Source: Planctomycetota bacterium (lineage in GTDB: Bacteria; Planctomycetota; UBA1135; GCA-002686595). From it: 64,000 nt of DNA. The notes under the pieces are model-generated. The model made no database searches and was not told the DNA's origin. It saw only the letters and a program-made list of their open reading frames with translations. The position numbers were made by a program, and so were the translations under genes. Shown piece by piece: positions 26,415-35,773 of this stretch. The stretch lies in the NCBI GenBank assembly GCA_028278425.1, contig JANQEJ010000345.1, positions 1 through 64,000 of the forward strand, given 5' to 3'. Every line of letters begins with the position of its first letter. The stretch's first letter is position 1.

Positions 26415-27104
26415 CTAGCGCTTCCGGAACCTCAGGACGTAGTTCTCCTCCAGCCCGTCGACCTCCACCTCGCCGAGGAGCTCGAAGTCGAAGGACTCCA
26501 TCTCGGCGATCACTTCCTCCTTGCCGGCGCGGACGTGGTTCATCAGCCATTCGCGGGTCACGCCGGGGATGCGCTCGAAGTCGACCAGGATGACCACACC
26601 CCCGCCGCGCAGCGCGCTGTGGATCGAGCCCATCGTGCTGCGCGGATACTCGAAGTGGTGGTAGGTGTCGCAGATGAAGGCGACGTCGATCGAGCGCCTC
26701 GGCAGGTCGACCGAGCGCTCGCCGCAGAGGTGCGGCACGACCTGGGACAGGCCGAGGTCGTCCGCCCGCGCGCGCATGTGCTCGATCATCGGCTCGGCGA
26801 TGTCGACGGCGTAGACCTTGCCGTCGGGGCCGACGTCCTTGGCGAAGCGCTCGAGGAAGAGGCCGGTGCCCGCGCCGACGTCCGCCATCTCCTGACCGGG
26901 GAGGAGACCGACGACGTCGGCGATCGCGTCGCGCTCGACGTAGATCTCGCGGCTCTCGACCTCGAAGCGCTTTACGAACTCGTCGACGTCGAGCTCGGGA
27001 TCCAGGAAGCTCTCGTTGATCCCCGGCTTGACGCTCTCCTCGACCGGCTCCGGCGCGGTCGTGCACGCCGCGAGCAGGAAGACGAACGGGAGGAGCCGCT
27101 TCAC
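26415..27104 (-). CDS. Class I SAM-dependent methyltransferase with a lipoprotein signal
   Basis: 229 residues. The first 20 residues are a lipoprotein signal with lipobox LLAAC (Cys14). Next comes a methyltransferase fold: motif I MADVGAGTGLFLERFAK (residues 73-89), acidic residue in VYAVDIAEPM, DVAFICDTYHHFEYP and GGGVVILVDFERIPG. An exported SAM enzyme is unexpected because SAM is cytoplasmic, yet the signal looks genuine. GTG 27104 overlaps the stop of the M3 peptidase gene by 4 nt, so the two are coupled. A retained cytoplasmic start further in is possible but none is obvious. Confidence 0.8.
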   Translation of the reverse strand: MKRLLPFVFLLAACTTAPEPVEESVKPGINESFLDPELDVDEFVKRFEVESREIYVERDAIADVVGLLPGQEMADVGAGTGLFLERFAKDVGPDGKVYAVDIAEPMIEHMRARADDLGLSQVVPHLCGERSVDLPRRSIDVAFICDTYHHFEYPRSTMGSIHSALRGGGVVILVDFERIPGVTREWLMNHVRAGKEEVIAEMESFDFELLGEVEVDGLEENYVLRFRKR

Positions 27105-29089
27105 TCCGACAGTCCCAGCTCGCGCAGGAACGCATCGGAGTTCGGCTCGCGGCCGAGGAAGTCGCGCACGAGGTCGAGCGCGTCCTTCGCGCCGCCCTGC
27201 GCCAGGATCTTCTCACGGTACCGGCGCGCGGTGTCCTTGTTCATGATGCCCTCCTTCTCGAAGCGGCTGAACATGTCGGACGCGTAGACCAGCGACCAGA
27301 GGTACCCGTAGTAGCCGGCTTCGTAGCCGACGAGGTGGCCGAAGGCGGCCTGCGAGAAGACCCCTTCGGTCGGCTGGAAGAGCCGCGTCTCCGCGTACAC
27401 CTCCTGGCGCACGGCGGTGGTGTCCACCTCGCCGTCGGGGTCGGTGTGGTAGGCGAAGTCCATCATGCCGAGGAAGACCTGACCTTCCATCGACAGGCCC
27501 GAGCCGAGGTTCTTCGCCGCGATCATGCCGTCGAGCACCTCGGCCGGGAGCTGTTCGCCGGTCTCGTAGTGCTTCGCGAAGCGCGCGAGCACGCCGGCGT
27601 CCCAGATCCAGTTCTCGAGCATCTGCGACGGCGCCTCGACGAAGTCGCGCGCGACCGAGGTGCCGGCGAACTCGGCGTAGTCCACCTCGCTCAGGATGGA
27701 GTGCAGGCAGTGGCCGAACTCGTGGAAGAAGGTCTCGACCTCGTCGTGCGTCAGGAGCGCCGGCTTGTCGCCCGTCGGCTTGGTGAAGTTGCACACCAGC
27801 GCGACGAGCGGCCGCGTCAGCGTGCCGTCCGACCAGCGCTTGCGCAGCACGAGCGGGAACTGCGCCGCGTGCGTGAACTTGCCGGGCCGCGGGTGGAGGT
27901 CGGTGTAGAACTCGCCGAGCAGCCCGCCGGTCTCGGCGTCCCAGACCTCGTAGAGGCGCACGTCCTCGTGCCAGATCGGCCGCGCCTTCTCGGCGGCGGC
28001 TTCGGTGACGTCCTTGAAGCGCAGGCCGAAGAGCTCCTGGGTGACCGAGAAGACGCCCTCGACGACCTGCTCGACGGGGAAGTAGGCGCGCACCTTCTCG
28101 CGGTCGACGGCGTAGCGCTCGCGCATCAACCAGCTCTTGTAGAAGCTGTAGTCCCACGCCTTGAACTCGGCCTCCGGATCGCCGGTGTGCTCGCGCTTCG
28201 CCGCCTGGAACTCCTCGAAGTCCGCCAGCGCCTTCTTGCGCAGCTTCGGCCGCAGCTCGTCGTAGAACGCCCGCACGGTGTCGGGGTTCTTCGACATGCG
28301 GATCTCGGTGGCGTACTCGGCGATGTTCGCGTAGCCGAGAAGCTGCGCCTTCTCCGCGCGCAGCTTGATCATCTTCTCCAGCACATCGACGTTCTTCTGC
28401 CCCGCCCGGCGGCCGTAGGCGATCGAGAGCTTCTTGCGCGTCTGCTCGACCTCGCAAAGGTTCCAGAATGGACGCACCGTCGGCCCCTTGAGCTCGACGA
28501 TGACGAGATCGGCGCTGCGCGGCAGCGAGGCGAGGAAGTCCTCGGGCACCCCGCGGCACTCCTCCTCGGAGAGCAGGACGTAGCCCTCGTCCTCGCTGAT
28601 GTTCTGCCGGAACTCGATCCCGATGTCGGTGAGCTCCTCGTCGATCTTCGCGAGGCGCTCGCGCTCCGCCTCGCCGAGCCCCATCCCCGCGCGGCGGAAG
28701 TCGCGCAGGACGCGCTCGAGGTAGGCGGCGTCCTCGCCCTGGAAGCTCGCGCGGTCGAAAGCACGGACGGCGTCGTACAGGTCCTCGCGCTGGTAGAGCC
28801 GGTCGAACCAGTTCGACATGTCGGCCGCCGCCTCCCGCCCGGTCGCGCGCTCGTCCGCGTCGGTCGACACCTGCGCCATGAAGCCGGGCATGCGCGCGTC
28901 TATGAAGAACCGGGCCTGCACGTCGTCGATGGCTCGGACGGTGTTCTCGAACGTCCGTTCGGCGACCGGCCGGTTGGCGATCTCGTCGAGCGCGGCGTTC
29001 GCTCGCGCGATCTGCGCGGCGATCGGAGAGTCGTCGTCCTGCGCGACGGCGGAGAGGGCGAGGAGGGAGAGAGTGGCGATTGCGATCAT
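27101..29089 (-). CDS. M3-family zinc peptidase (oligopeptidase / Dcp-like)
   Basis: 662 residues with a signal peptide (MIAIATLSLLALSAVAQ). The zinc site is HEFGH at about residue 448, with the third ligand Glu in FVEAPSQ about 27 residues on, as in thimet oligopeptidase and peptidyl-dipeptidase Dcp. Length is usual for the family. It should trim short peptides in the periplasm or outside. AGGAG lies 6 nt before the ATG. A TAGACT hexamer at 29114-29119 could be the -10, giving a short leader of about 18 nt. The lipoprotein methyltransferase follows with a 4-nt overlap. Confidence 0.92.
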   Translation of the reverse strand: MIAIATLSLLALSAVAQDDDSPIAAQIARANAALDEIANRPVAERTFENTVRAIDDVQARFFIDARMPGFMAQVSTDADERATGREAAADMSNWFDRLYQREDLYDAVRAFDRASFQGEDAAYLERVLRDFRRAGMGLGEAERERLAKIDEELTDIGIEFRQNISEDEGYVLLSEEECRGVPEDFLASLPRSADLVIVELKGPTVRPFWNLCEVEQTRKKLSIAYGRRAGQKNVDVLEKMIKLRAEKAQLLGYANIAEYATEIRMSKNPDTVRAFYDELRPKLRKKALADFEEFQAAKREHTGDPEAEFKAWDYSFYKSWLMRERYAVDREKVRAYFPVEQVVEGVFSVTQELFGLRFKDVTEAAAEKARPIWHEDVRLYEVWDAETGGLLGEFYTDLHPRPGKFTHAAQFPLVLRKRWSDGTLTRPLVALVCNFTKPTGDKPALLTHDEVETFFHEFGHCLHSILSEVDYAEFAGTSVARDFVEAPSQMLENWIWDAGVLARFAKHYETGEQLPAEVLDGMIAAKNLGSGLSMEGQVFLGMMDFAYHTDPDGEVDTTAVRQEVYAETRLFQPTEGVFSQAAFGHLVGYEAGYYGYLWSLVYASDMFSRFEKEGIMNKDTARRYREKILAQGGAKDALDLVRDFLGREPNSDAFLRELGLSE

Positions 29090-29113
29090 GGGTTCTCCTG
29101 CTGCGAACCGGGG

Positions 29114-29119
29114 AGTCTA
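29114..29119 (-). promoter_or_regulatory. -10 hexamer (TAGACT) upstream of the M3 peptidase
   Basis: Minus-strand TAGACT lies 24 nt before ATG 29089, leaving room for a short leader with the AGGAG ribosome binding site. No convincing -35. Confidence 0.4.
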
Positions 29120-29203
29120 GCAGGGGGCGGCAGGTCCCACGTCAGGCAGTTTGGGGGCGAACGCTAACCAAACGCTCGCCGAGCCGTCGCAGCCGCTACG
29201 CGG

Positions 29204-31948
29204 TCATCGCTCCGCGAGCTCGTCGACCGATCCACCGCGCTCGGCAAGCACGTCGGCGAGGACTTTCCGCGCAAGGTCCGCGTCCCCCGCCGGCCAGTCG
29301 GGGTGCGCGCGGTAGCGCTCGCAGGCCGTGCGAGCGAGCTGGACGGCCTCGTCGAGCTCGCCGAGCCGCCGCAGGGTATCCGCGAGACCGCGCTCCCGGT
29401 TCGCGATCCAAGGGTGGTCTTCGCCCAGCACGCGCCGGCCGGTCTCCAGCGCCTCGCGGAAAAGGGGAAGCGCTTCGTCCGGCTTGCCCTGCTCCTCGAG
29501 CAGCACGCCCAGGTTGTTGATCGCGCTCAGCGTGTTCGGGTGGTCGTCCCCGAGCGCGCGGCGAAGTCCATCGAGTGATCGGCGGAAGTAGGGCTCCGCC
29601 TCTTCGAGCTTGTCCTGGCTCAGGAGAACGCCGGCGAGGTTGTTCAAGGCGCCCAGCGTGTACCGGTGGTCGGGTCCGAGCACGCGTCGACAGCCCTCGA
29701 GCGCCTCGCGGTAGAACGGCTCCGCCTCGTCGAACTCCCCCTGACCGAAGAGCGCGGTGCCGACGTTCGTGAGCGAGCCCAGGGTCTCGACGTGATCGTC
29801 GCCGAGCACGCGACGCCGCCGCTCGAGGGCTTCGCGATAGAAGGCTTCCGCTTCGGCGAGCCTCCCCATCGTGTTGAGAAGGACGCCCAGGTTGTTGAGC
29901 GTGGTCAGCGCGTAGGGGTGATCGTCTCCCAAAGTGCGCCGCTGGCCCTCGAGCGCCTCGCGGTAGCAGGACTCGGCCTCGGACAGCCGCCCCGTGTCCA
30001 TCAGCAGGCCGGCGAGGTTGCCCAGAGTGATCAGGGTGTCCGCGTGGCCGTCGCCCAACACGCGGCGTTGCGCCTCGAGCGCCGAGCGGAGAAGCGGCTC
30101 GGCCTCCGCCAGCTCGCGCCGTTCGTGCTTCAGGACGCCCAGCGCGTTGAGCGAGCTCAGCGTGTCGGCATGGTCGTCGCCGAGCGCACGGCGGCGACCC
30201 TCGAGCGCCTCGCGGAAGAGCTCCTCGGCCTCGGGCAGCTTGTCCTCGGCCAACCGCAGAGACCCCAACGCCTGGATCGAGCTCAGCGTGTCCGGGTGCT
30301 CCTCTCCGAGCCGGCGGCGGCGGACGTCCACGGCTCGGACAAGCCGCTTCTCCGCGGACGAGAGCTCGCCCAGCCGGCGGAAGGTCCCGCCTACCAGGTG
30401 TTGCAGCTCCGCTTCGACGAGCTCGTCGGTGATCTCGCCGGCATCCAGCCGCCTTGCGGCGTCCTCGAGGATGCGCTTGAGCAGGGTGGTATCCGCTCCC
30501 CGCGCTTCCGACGGGTGCACGGCGTAGAGCATCTCCTGGATCAGCGTCTTCGCTTCCGTGGCGCGCTGGAGCTCCCGCTCCGTCTCCTCCTTCGCGGCGT
30601 CGAGCCGCCGGACCAGGTTCACCGCCGTGCGCGCGAGCGCCTCCACCTCGCCGCCCTCGTACGGCGAGGGGATCGGCACGATCGCCGGCGCCGCGGCGCC
30701 GGCGAGGATGCTCTCGGCGAGCTCGTCGGTCACCTGCCGCAAGGCGTCGCTCGCGCGCTCGGCCTGGGCGGCGACGCGCGCGCGCTCCTCGCGCGCCGAG
30801 AGCATCCCGAGCGTGGTTCCGATCACGCCGAGGAGCAGCACCGCCGCGACGGTTCCCGCGGCGATGACCTGACGCCGGTTGCGCTTCGCGAACTTGCGCA
30901 GGCGGTACGCGGACGACGGCGGGCTGGCCAGGACCGGCTCGTTGCGCAGGTGGCGCAGCACGTCGTCGGCGAGCCCGCTCGCGGTCTCGTACCGCCGCCT
31001 GCGGTCCTTCTCCAGGCACTTCATCACGATCCAGTCGAGATCGCCGCGCAGCAGCGTCCCGAGCCGGCGCGGGTCCGTGTGGCGGCACGCGGCCGTGCGC
31101 GCCGCGGTTTCGCCCAGGGTCGAGACGCGCGTCGAGGGCTTGTGCGGCTCGTCCTCGCGGATCGCGCGGAGCATCTCGTCGTAGCCCGACTTAAGGAGCG
31201 CGCGGATGTCGAACGGCGTCGTTCCGGTCAGGAGCTCGTACAGGAGCACGCCGAGCGAGTAGATGTCCGTCCGCGTGTCGACGTCGAGCCCGCTCATCTC
31301 CGCCTGCTCGGGCGACATGTAAGCCGGCGTTCCGATCATCTGACGGAACTCGGTGAAGAGCGTCTTCTCGGTCAGCTCCTGGTTCGTCGCCTTGGCGATG
31401 CCGAAGTCGATCACCTTCGGCACCGGCACGCCGTCGTGCAGCGTGACGAGGACGTTCGACGGTTTGACGTCGCGGTGGATGATGCCCTTCTGGTGGGCGT
31501 GCTGAAGCGCCTGGCAGACCTTGGCGAAGAGCGCGAGGCGCGCCGCGGTGTCGAGCTTCTCGGTGTCGCAGTACTCGAGGACCGGCACGCCCTTGACGAG
31601 CTCCATCACGAAGAAGGGCCGGCCGGCCTCCGTCGCCCCGGCGTCGAGGACCTTGGCGATGTGCGGGTGGTCCATCATCGCCAGGGCCTGGCGCTCGGCC
31701 TCGAAGCGGGCGATCACCTGCTTCGTATCCATGCCGAGCTTGATGATCTTCAGCGCGACGCGGCGCTTGACCGGCTCCCTCTGCTCGGCCATCCAGACCG
31801 AGCCGAAGCCGCCCTCGCCGATCTCCTGGAGGAGCTTGTAGCGGCCAATCGTCTGTCCTGCGGTCTGGCCGAGCTCGACGGCGGGCGGGGCGAGGAAACC
31901 GTCCGTCCCGGGTTCCACGGTGAGGTTCTCTGCGCTGGGAAGGGTCAT
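29204..31948 (-). CDS. Serine/threonine protein kinase with C-terminal TPR (kinesin-light-chain-type) repeats
   Basis: 914 residues. The kinase domain has GEGGFGSVW (44-52), [27 protein letters not shown] and [12 protein letters not shown] membrane helix lies at about 385-405 ([17 protein letters not shown]). The extracytoplasmic part carries seven 42-residue TPR units of the form LGDDHPxTLxxLNNLGxLL (about residues 545-850). This kinase-TM-TPR design is common in planctomycetes and is thought to bind a partner through the TPR face. ATG 31948 has GGAG 7 nt upstream; an in-frame ATG 21 residues upstream is less likely. A terminator-like element from the upstream gene ends just before it. Confidence 0.94.
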   Translation of the reverse strand: MTLPSAENLTVEPGTDGFLAPPAVELGQTAGQTIGRYKLLQEIGEGGFGSVWMAEQREPVKRRVALKIIKLGMDTKQVIARFEAERQALAMMDHPHIAKVLDAGATEAGRPFFVMELVKGVPVLEYCDTEKLDTAARLALFAKVCQALQHAHQKGIIHRDVKPSNVLVTLHDGVPVPKVIDFGIAKATNQELTEKTLFTEFRQMIGTPAYMSPEQAEMSGLDVDTRTDIYSLGVLLYELLTGTTPFDIRALLKSGYDEMLRAIREDEPHKPSTRVSTLGETAARTAACRHTDPRRLGTLLRGDLDWIVMKCLEKDRRRRYETASGLADDVLRHLRNEPVLASPPSSAYRLRKFAKRNRRQVIAAGTVAAVLLLGVIGTTLGMLSAREERARVAAQAERASDALRQVTDELAESILAGAAAPAIVPIPSPYEGGEVEALARTAVNLVRRLDAAKEETERELQRATEAKTLIQEMLYAVHPSEARGADTTLLKRILEDAARRLDAGEITDELVEAELQHLVGGTFRRLGELSSAEKRLVRAVDVRRRRLGEEHPDTLSSIQALGSLRLAEDKLPEAEELFREALEGRRRALGDDHADTLSSLNALGVLKHERRELAEAEPLLRSALEAQRRVLGDGHADTLITLGNLAGLLMDTGRLSEAESCYREALEGQRRTLGDDHPYALTTLNNLGVLLNTMGRLAEAEAFYREALERRRRVLGDDHVETLGSLTNVGTALFGQGEFDEAEPFYREALEGCRRVLGPDHRYTLGALNNLAGVLLSQDKLEEAEPYFRRSLDGLRRALGDDHPNTLSAINNLGVLLEEQGKPDEALPLFREALETGRRVLGEDHPWIANRERGLADTLRRLGELDEAVQLARTACERYRAHPDWPAGDADLARKVLADVLAERGGSVDELAER
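29403..30315 (-). repeat. Seven tandem 126-bp repeats coding for TPR units
   Basis: The LGDDHP... phrase recurs every 42 codons from about 30315 down to 29403. The conservation shows at DNA level too, suggesting recent unit duplication within the kinase gene. Confidence 0.8.
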
Positions 31949-32009
31949 GGTGGGCTCCGTGATCCCCATCCATGCGCAAGCCGCGGTCGCGACGCGCCAG
32001 CGACTTTCC

Positions 32010-32030
32010 AAAAAAAACTCGGCTAGCGAG
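32010..32030 (-). terminator. Intrinsic terminator overlapping the phosphoesterase-peptidase stop codon
   Basis: On the minus strand a short stem (CTCG, loop CTAGC, CGAG) is followed directly by eight T. The TAG stop of the gene at 32023-33612 lies in the loop. The stem is short but the T-run is unmistakable in this GC-rich DNA. Confidence 0.6.
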
Positions 32031-33612
32031 GCGCCCGCCAGGCCTCCTCCAGGAGCGCCGCGGTCTCGGGGTCGTGCTCGAGCAGGTCGTCGCGATCGAA
32101 CGGGTAGAAGTCGTTCCGCCCCCAGTACGCCTCACTGGTCTCCGCGAAGAATTCGCGCTCGTTCTCGAGCGCGTAGGCCTTGCGGCGTCCTCCGCCGGCA
32201 CAGGGAACGTCCTCGTAGTTGCCCGCCTTCTGCGCGCGGCGGAACGCCTCGCGGATCGCGGCGTCGTCGTAGTCGAGGACGCGGTCGTGCCAGGCGTGCG
32301 CGAGCTCGTGCAGGACCATCGACGGCTGCACCTCGCTCCAGCTCAGGAAGTTCCGCGCGTTGCCGAACTCGACGCCGCGCGCCCAGCGCGAGTCGAGCTC
32401 GTGCTCCACGAGCCAGTTGCGCGACGGGTGGTATACGCCGCCGGGGACGCCCTCGCGCTCGAGGTGCAGCCAGAAGGGAACTTCGCAAAGAAGCGCCGCC
32501 ACCTCGGGCGCCAGCCGCGAGGTCACCTCGCCGAGCTTGGCGTCGAAGAGCGCGAGCACCTGGTCGCGCAGCTCGGCCTCCGCGTCGAGCGCTTCCTCGA
32601 TCTGCACCCAGAAGCCGCGCAGCTCGACGCTGCGGTAGCGGCGCATCCCCGCGCGCGGCAGGGTCAGCGTCCGCGACGCGATCTCCGGACGCACGCCGTA
32701 GAGCCCCGGCGGGTTCGACCACCCGTCGAGCGCCTGCGGCGCCGGGCCGACCCACTCGGTCGCGCGGCCGAGGATGCGCAGCTCGCCGGCGGCGAGGTCG
32801 AGCTCGACCTTGCCCCAGAGCGCGTCGCGGTACGGACACGTCCGCGCGATCCAGGGGTGGTCCTTCTCGACGGCCTTTCCGTAGCTCGAGTGCGCGTAGG
32901 CGTCGCCGACCCAGTAGTACGAAGCGGAGTTCACCGACCACACCGGAATCCCCTCGAGCCAGCGCACGCGGTCGGTGTGGTCGTGCCCGTGGATCCAGGC
33001 GAGCACGCGGCCGGGCGGCGCGGCGCGAAGGAGCGCGCGCACCTCGTCGCCGTTGTCGAGGCCGTGGTCCGGCGTCGGGCCTTGGTGCGAGAAGAGGACG
33101 AGCGGCAGCGGGCTCGACTCGAGCTCGTCCGCGACCCAGGCGAGCTGTTCAGCTCCCAAGTGCCGCGGGTAGCCGGGCGGGCCGCCGGCGGGGTTCTTCT
33201 CGTTCCCGTCGAGCAGGAGAAAGCGCACGCCGCCCGCGTCGAAGCTCCGGTAGCGCGCCTCCATCCCGAGAAACTCCGTGACGTCGCCCCACGCGAAGCC
33301 GCCGTCCACCTCGTGGTTGCCGAGCACATGGTGCACGTCGCCGGGGAAGGCCTCGAACGCGTCGGCGAAGGCGCGGTTGCCCTCGTCGGGGCGGCAGAAG
33401 TCGCCGAGCTGGACGACGAACGACGCGTCGAACCCGCGCGCGTCCCCGACGAACGCCTCGACGCGCTGCTCGCCGTCGTGCATCACGTCCTGGTGGACGT
33501 CGGCGACGACGGCGAAGCGGATCGGCTCGGCTTCCTGCGGCGGAGCGGCGGCGCAGAGAAGCGAAGCGGCCGCCAGCGCGGCCGCTCCCCGGAAGAATGC
33601 CCGCGGCTTCAA
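32023..33612 (-). CDS. Exported calcineurin-like phosphoesterase fused to a HExxH metallopeptidase-like domain
   Basis: 529 residues with a signal peptide (about 1-24). Residues 30-260 form a metallophosphoesterase: D38-x-H40 (ADVHQD), LGD at 69-71, GNHE at 98-101, FSHQGP and IHGHDH. Residues about 330-529 form a second zinc enzyme with HELAH at 435-439 and a likely third ligand in NEREFFAE (about 484-491), a gluzincin pattern. Putting a phosphoesterase and a peptidase on one exported chain is unusual. The start appears to be TTG 33612, 4 nt after the stop of the metzincin gene, so translation is probably coupled. No ATG or GTG is available nearby. Confidence 0.8.
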   Translation of the reverse strand: MKPRAFFRGAAALAAASLLCAAAPPQEAEPIRFAVVADVHQDVMHDGEQRVEAFVGDARGFDASFVVQLGDFCRPDEGNRAFADAFEAFPGDVHHVLGNHEVDGGFAWGDVTEFLGMEARYRSFDAGGVRFLLLDGNEKNPAGGPPGYPRHLGAEQLAWVADELESSPLPLVLFSHQGPTPDHGLDNGDEVRALLRAAPPGRVLAWIHGHDHTDRVRWLEGIPVWSVNSASYYWVGDAYAHSSYGKAVEKDHPWIARTCPYRDALWGKVELDLAAGELRILGRATEWVGPAPQALDGWSNPPGLYGVRPEIASRTLTLPRAGMRRYRSVELRGFWVQIEEALDAEAELRDQVLALFDAKLGEVTSRLAPEVAALLCEVPFWLHLEREGVPGGVYHPSRNWLVEHELDSRWARGVEFGNARNFLSWSEVQPSMVLHELAHAWHDRVLDYDDAAIREAFRRAQKAGNYEDVPCAGGGRRKAYALENEREFFAETSEAYWGRNDFYPFDRDDLLEHDPETAALLEEAWRAPR

Positions 33613-33616
33613 GCGC

Positions 33617-35122
33617 CTACGGGCAGATCGTGAAGGAGACGCCGTTCGTCAGCTCGTTCAGGCCTCCACCGCCTCCGGGGAAGATCGCCCCCTGCGCGAA
33701 GAAGGTCTGCCCGCTCAGGGAAGGCGAGCTCGGGATCGCGATGGTCTCGGTCGCCGCGGAGAACTGCGACGCGAAGCCGACGCCCGACGTGAAGAGGATC
33801 ACGCTCGAGAGGTCGATCAGCGCCGTTCCCGGCCCCAGCGGCGTCGACGCGCTGGCCGAAGCGAGGCCGGCGCGCGCGGTCGCCGGCGTGCCCGCCGGGT
33901 TGGCGTACACGAGCGTCAGCGAGGTACCCGGGGACAGCGGCCCGGTCATCGCGAGCGACGCCGTGTTGCCGACGGCGAGGCCGTAGCTCGTCGCGCCGCA
34001 GTCGCCGGGGCTTCCGAGACAGGAGACGGTCGACGTGAACGCCTGGATCTCGGAGATCGCCTGTGAGCCGAAGGCGGAGAGGTCACCCGCGCAACCGCCC
34101 AGGCTCGAGCACATCACCATGCAGTCCGGCGTGCCGTTGCAGTGGGTCGCGCCGAAGTTGTGACCGATCTCGTGCGCGATCAGGCCGACGCGGCTGCTGA
34201 AGGTGCTGGTGAACGCCGTGTCAGACGCGCCGAACCCGAAGTCGAAGTCGCACAGGCCGGCGAGGTACGCGACGCCGATCACGCCCGACGTGACGCCGAT
34301 CCCGGAGAAGAGGTGCGCGACGTCCCGCGGCAGCGGCGCCAGGCCGGTCGTCCAGTTCTGCTGCAGGTCGTCCAGGCGGTCGAAGATGTCGCCCGCGTAG
34401 GAGTCGGGCTCCGACGTCCGGACGATGATGACGGTGATCTCGAACACGACGCCCACGGCCGTGTCGTAGATCGCCTCGACCGCGTTCATGATCGACTCGA
34501 CGTCGGTCTGCGAGGCCTGCACCAAGCTTCCGTTGAAGAGATAGAACTGGTTGTCGCTGTCGATGCCGATCTGCGCGACCATCGGGATGCCGCCGGCCTT
34601 CGGCCCGGGAGCGCCGCCCGCGATCGGCGAGGTGTGCGCCGTGCCGCAGCGAACGTCCTGCGCGAGCACGTCGCTCGCGTCGTACACGCCGTGCAGGCCG
34701 GTCGAGCCCGCCGGCTGGATGCCGAAGAGCTTGTCGGGCGCGAGCTTCACGAGCGCGTGGAGGCCGTCCTCGCGCAGGGTGCCGGCGACGACGCTGCCCG
34801 GGAGGCCGTACACGCCGCCGCGGTAGGTGCGCACCGGTCCCGGGTCGGCGGGAGCGATCCCGGTCTCGTCTTCGACGAGGAGCTGGAAGTCGACGCTCCG
34901 CATCGAGTGGAGGTTGAAGCTGAGCTCGTGGACCGCTCCGTCGAGCGCGACGTCGACGCGGAACCAAGGCACCGGCTCGGCGGGAACGTCGAGCTTCTGG
35001 AGCGAGACCTCGGCGACGCCGAGGGCCTCGGCCGCCGTCTGGGACTGCGACTGCGCGAGGAACGCGGGCGAGAGAAGCAGCCACGTTCCGGCCGCCGCGA
35101 ACAACGTTCGCAGGTTCTTCAT
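33617..35122 (-). CDS. Secreted metzincin metalloprotease (M12-like)
   Basis: 501 residues with a signal peptide ending at about AFLAQ (24). An N-terminal prodomain-like region precedes the catalytic domain with the full metzincin motif HEIGHNFGATH (317-327) and a Met-turn candidate in DCMVMCSS. Several cysteines (CNGTPDC, CSSLGGC) suggest disulfides, as in reprolysin-type M12B proteases. The last 110 residues form a beta-rich tail ending in LSGQTFFAQGAIFP and LTNGVSFTI, similar to the tail of the protein at 59293-59742 and possibly a sorting or adhesion module. ATG 35122 begins the signal peptide; earlier in-frame codons add a non-signal extension. TAGAGT at 35210-35215 may be its promoter. 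Confidence 0.88.
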   Translation of the reverse strand: MKNLRTLFAAAGTWLLLSPAFLAQSQSQTAAEALGVAEVSLQKLDVPAEPVPWFRVDVALDGAVHELSFNLHSMRSVDFQLLVEDETGIAPADPGPVRTYRGGVYGLPGSVVAGTLREDGLHALVKLAPDKLFGIQPAGSTGLHGVYDASDVLAQDVRCGTAHTSPIAGGAPGPKAGGIPMVAQIGIDSDNQFYLFNGSLVQASQTDVESIMNAVEAIYDTAVGVVFEITVIIVRTSEPDSYAGDIFDRLDDLQQNWTTGLAPLPRDVAHLFSGIGVTSGVIGVAYLAGLCDFDFGFGASDTAFTSTFSSRVGLIAHEIGHNFGATHCNGTPDCMVMCSSLGGCAGDLSAFGSQAISEIQAFTSTVSCLGSPGDCGATSYGLAVGNTASLAMTGPLSPGTSLTLVYANPAGTPATARAGLASASASTPLGPGTALIDLSSVILFTSGVGFASQFSAATETIAIPSSPSLSGQTFFAQGAIFPGGGGGLNELTNGVSFTICP

Positions 35123-35212
35123 GGGGCTTCGGGTGGGGTTGGACGGGAAGGGATGGCTGGCCGGCCGAAGTCCCTTCTCCACGAAGGGCGCCGGCGGCGC
35201 AACCAACCTACT

Positions 35213-35752
35213 CTAGCCTGAACAATCGCGTCGCCAGAGGAAGACGCGGTGGCCGTCCTCGAGGCGCTGGGCTTCGTCCAGGCCGACCGCGCGCGCGACC
35301 GCGGCGCCGCGCTCGTTCTCGACGCGCGTCGGCACGGCGACGGTCGCGAACGGCCAATCGCTTTCGAACCAGCCGAGGACGGCCTCGAGCAGGTGGCGGT
35401 CGAGGTCCCGCTCGAGCTCGGACTCGATCACCCAGTAGAAGAGCCGCCCGGGCGGCTTGACGTAGATGCACCCGACGCACGTTTCGCGGTCCGGCGTCAG
35501 CACCGTGTAGGCGTAGGCCTCGCGCGCTTCGAACTCGCGCCAGTGGCGCTCGAGGTCGGCGAGGTTCTCCGCGAGCGTGAAGTCCGGCCGCGGCCAGTCG
35601 TCGCTCCAGCGCAGCGTGCGCCGCAGGTGCGCGTGGCTCGACATCAGCGCCGCGTAGTCGATCTCGACGTGAGCGGGCGCGAGCGGCTCCAGGTGTACGC
35701 GTTTGGTGTCCAGGGCGAGCGGCGGGCTGAACTCCGGGGACCAGGGATCCAT
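35213..35752 (-). CDS. GNAT-family N-acetyltransferase
   Basis: 179 residues with GNAT order: N-terminal LEPLAPAHVEIDYAAL, central beta strands (YTVLTPDRETCVGCIYVKP), an acetyl-CoA loop region around ERDLDRHLLEAVLGWFESD, and a C-terminal VENERGAAVARAVGL strand-helix. The usual Q/RxxGxG/A loop is degenerate. Acceptor unknown. It is divergent from the PQQ protein with only 21 nt between start codons. TAGCCT lies 9 nt before its ATG and shares bases with the hexamer of the opposite gene. Confidence 0.75.
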   Translation of the reverse strand: MDPWSPEFSPPLALDTKRVHLEPLAPAHVEIDYAALMSSHAHLRRTLRWSDDWPRPDFTLAENLADLERHWREFEAREAYAYTVLTPDRETCVGCIYVKPPGRLFYWVIESELERDLDRHLLEAVLGWFESDWPFATVAVPTRVENERGAAVARAVGLDEAQRLEDGHRVFLWRRDCSG

Positions 35753-35760
35753 GGCCGGTG

Positions 35761-35767
35761 TAGGCTA
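35761..35767. promoter_or_regulatory. Shared bidirectional -10 element between two divergent starts
   Basis: TAGGCT (35761-35766, plus) ends 7 nt before ATG 35774. TAGCCT (35767-35762, minus) ends 9 nt before ATG 35752. The near-palindrome GTAGGCTAC thus could serve both genes. Confidence 0.5.
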
Positions 35768-35773
35768 CGCGGC

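Noticed and set aside
22860-27287. Very long plus-strand open frame (1475 codons) opposite three minus genes
   Set aside because: It mirrors well-supported minus genes in high-GC DNA. Its product is a low-complexity Arg/Glu/Asp-rich string with no domain.
29403-30315. Regular 126-bp repeats that could suggest a CRISPR or satellite
   Set aside because: They keep reading frame and encode TPR units within the kinase. There are no unique spacers.
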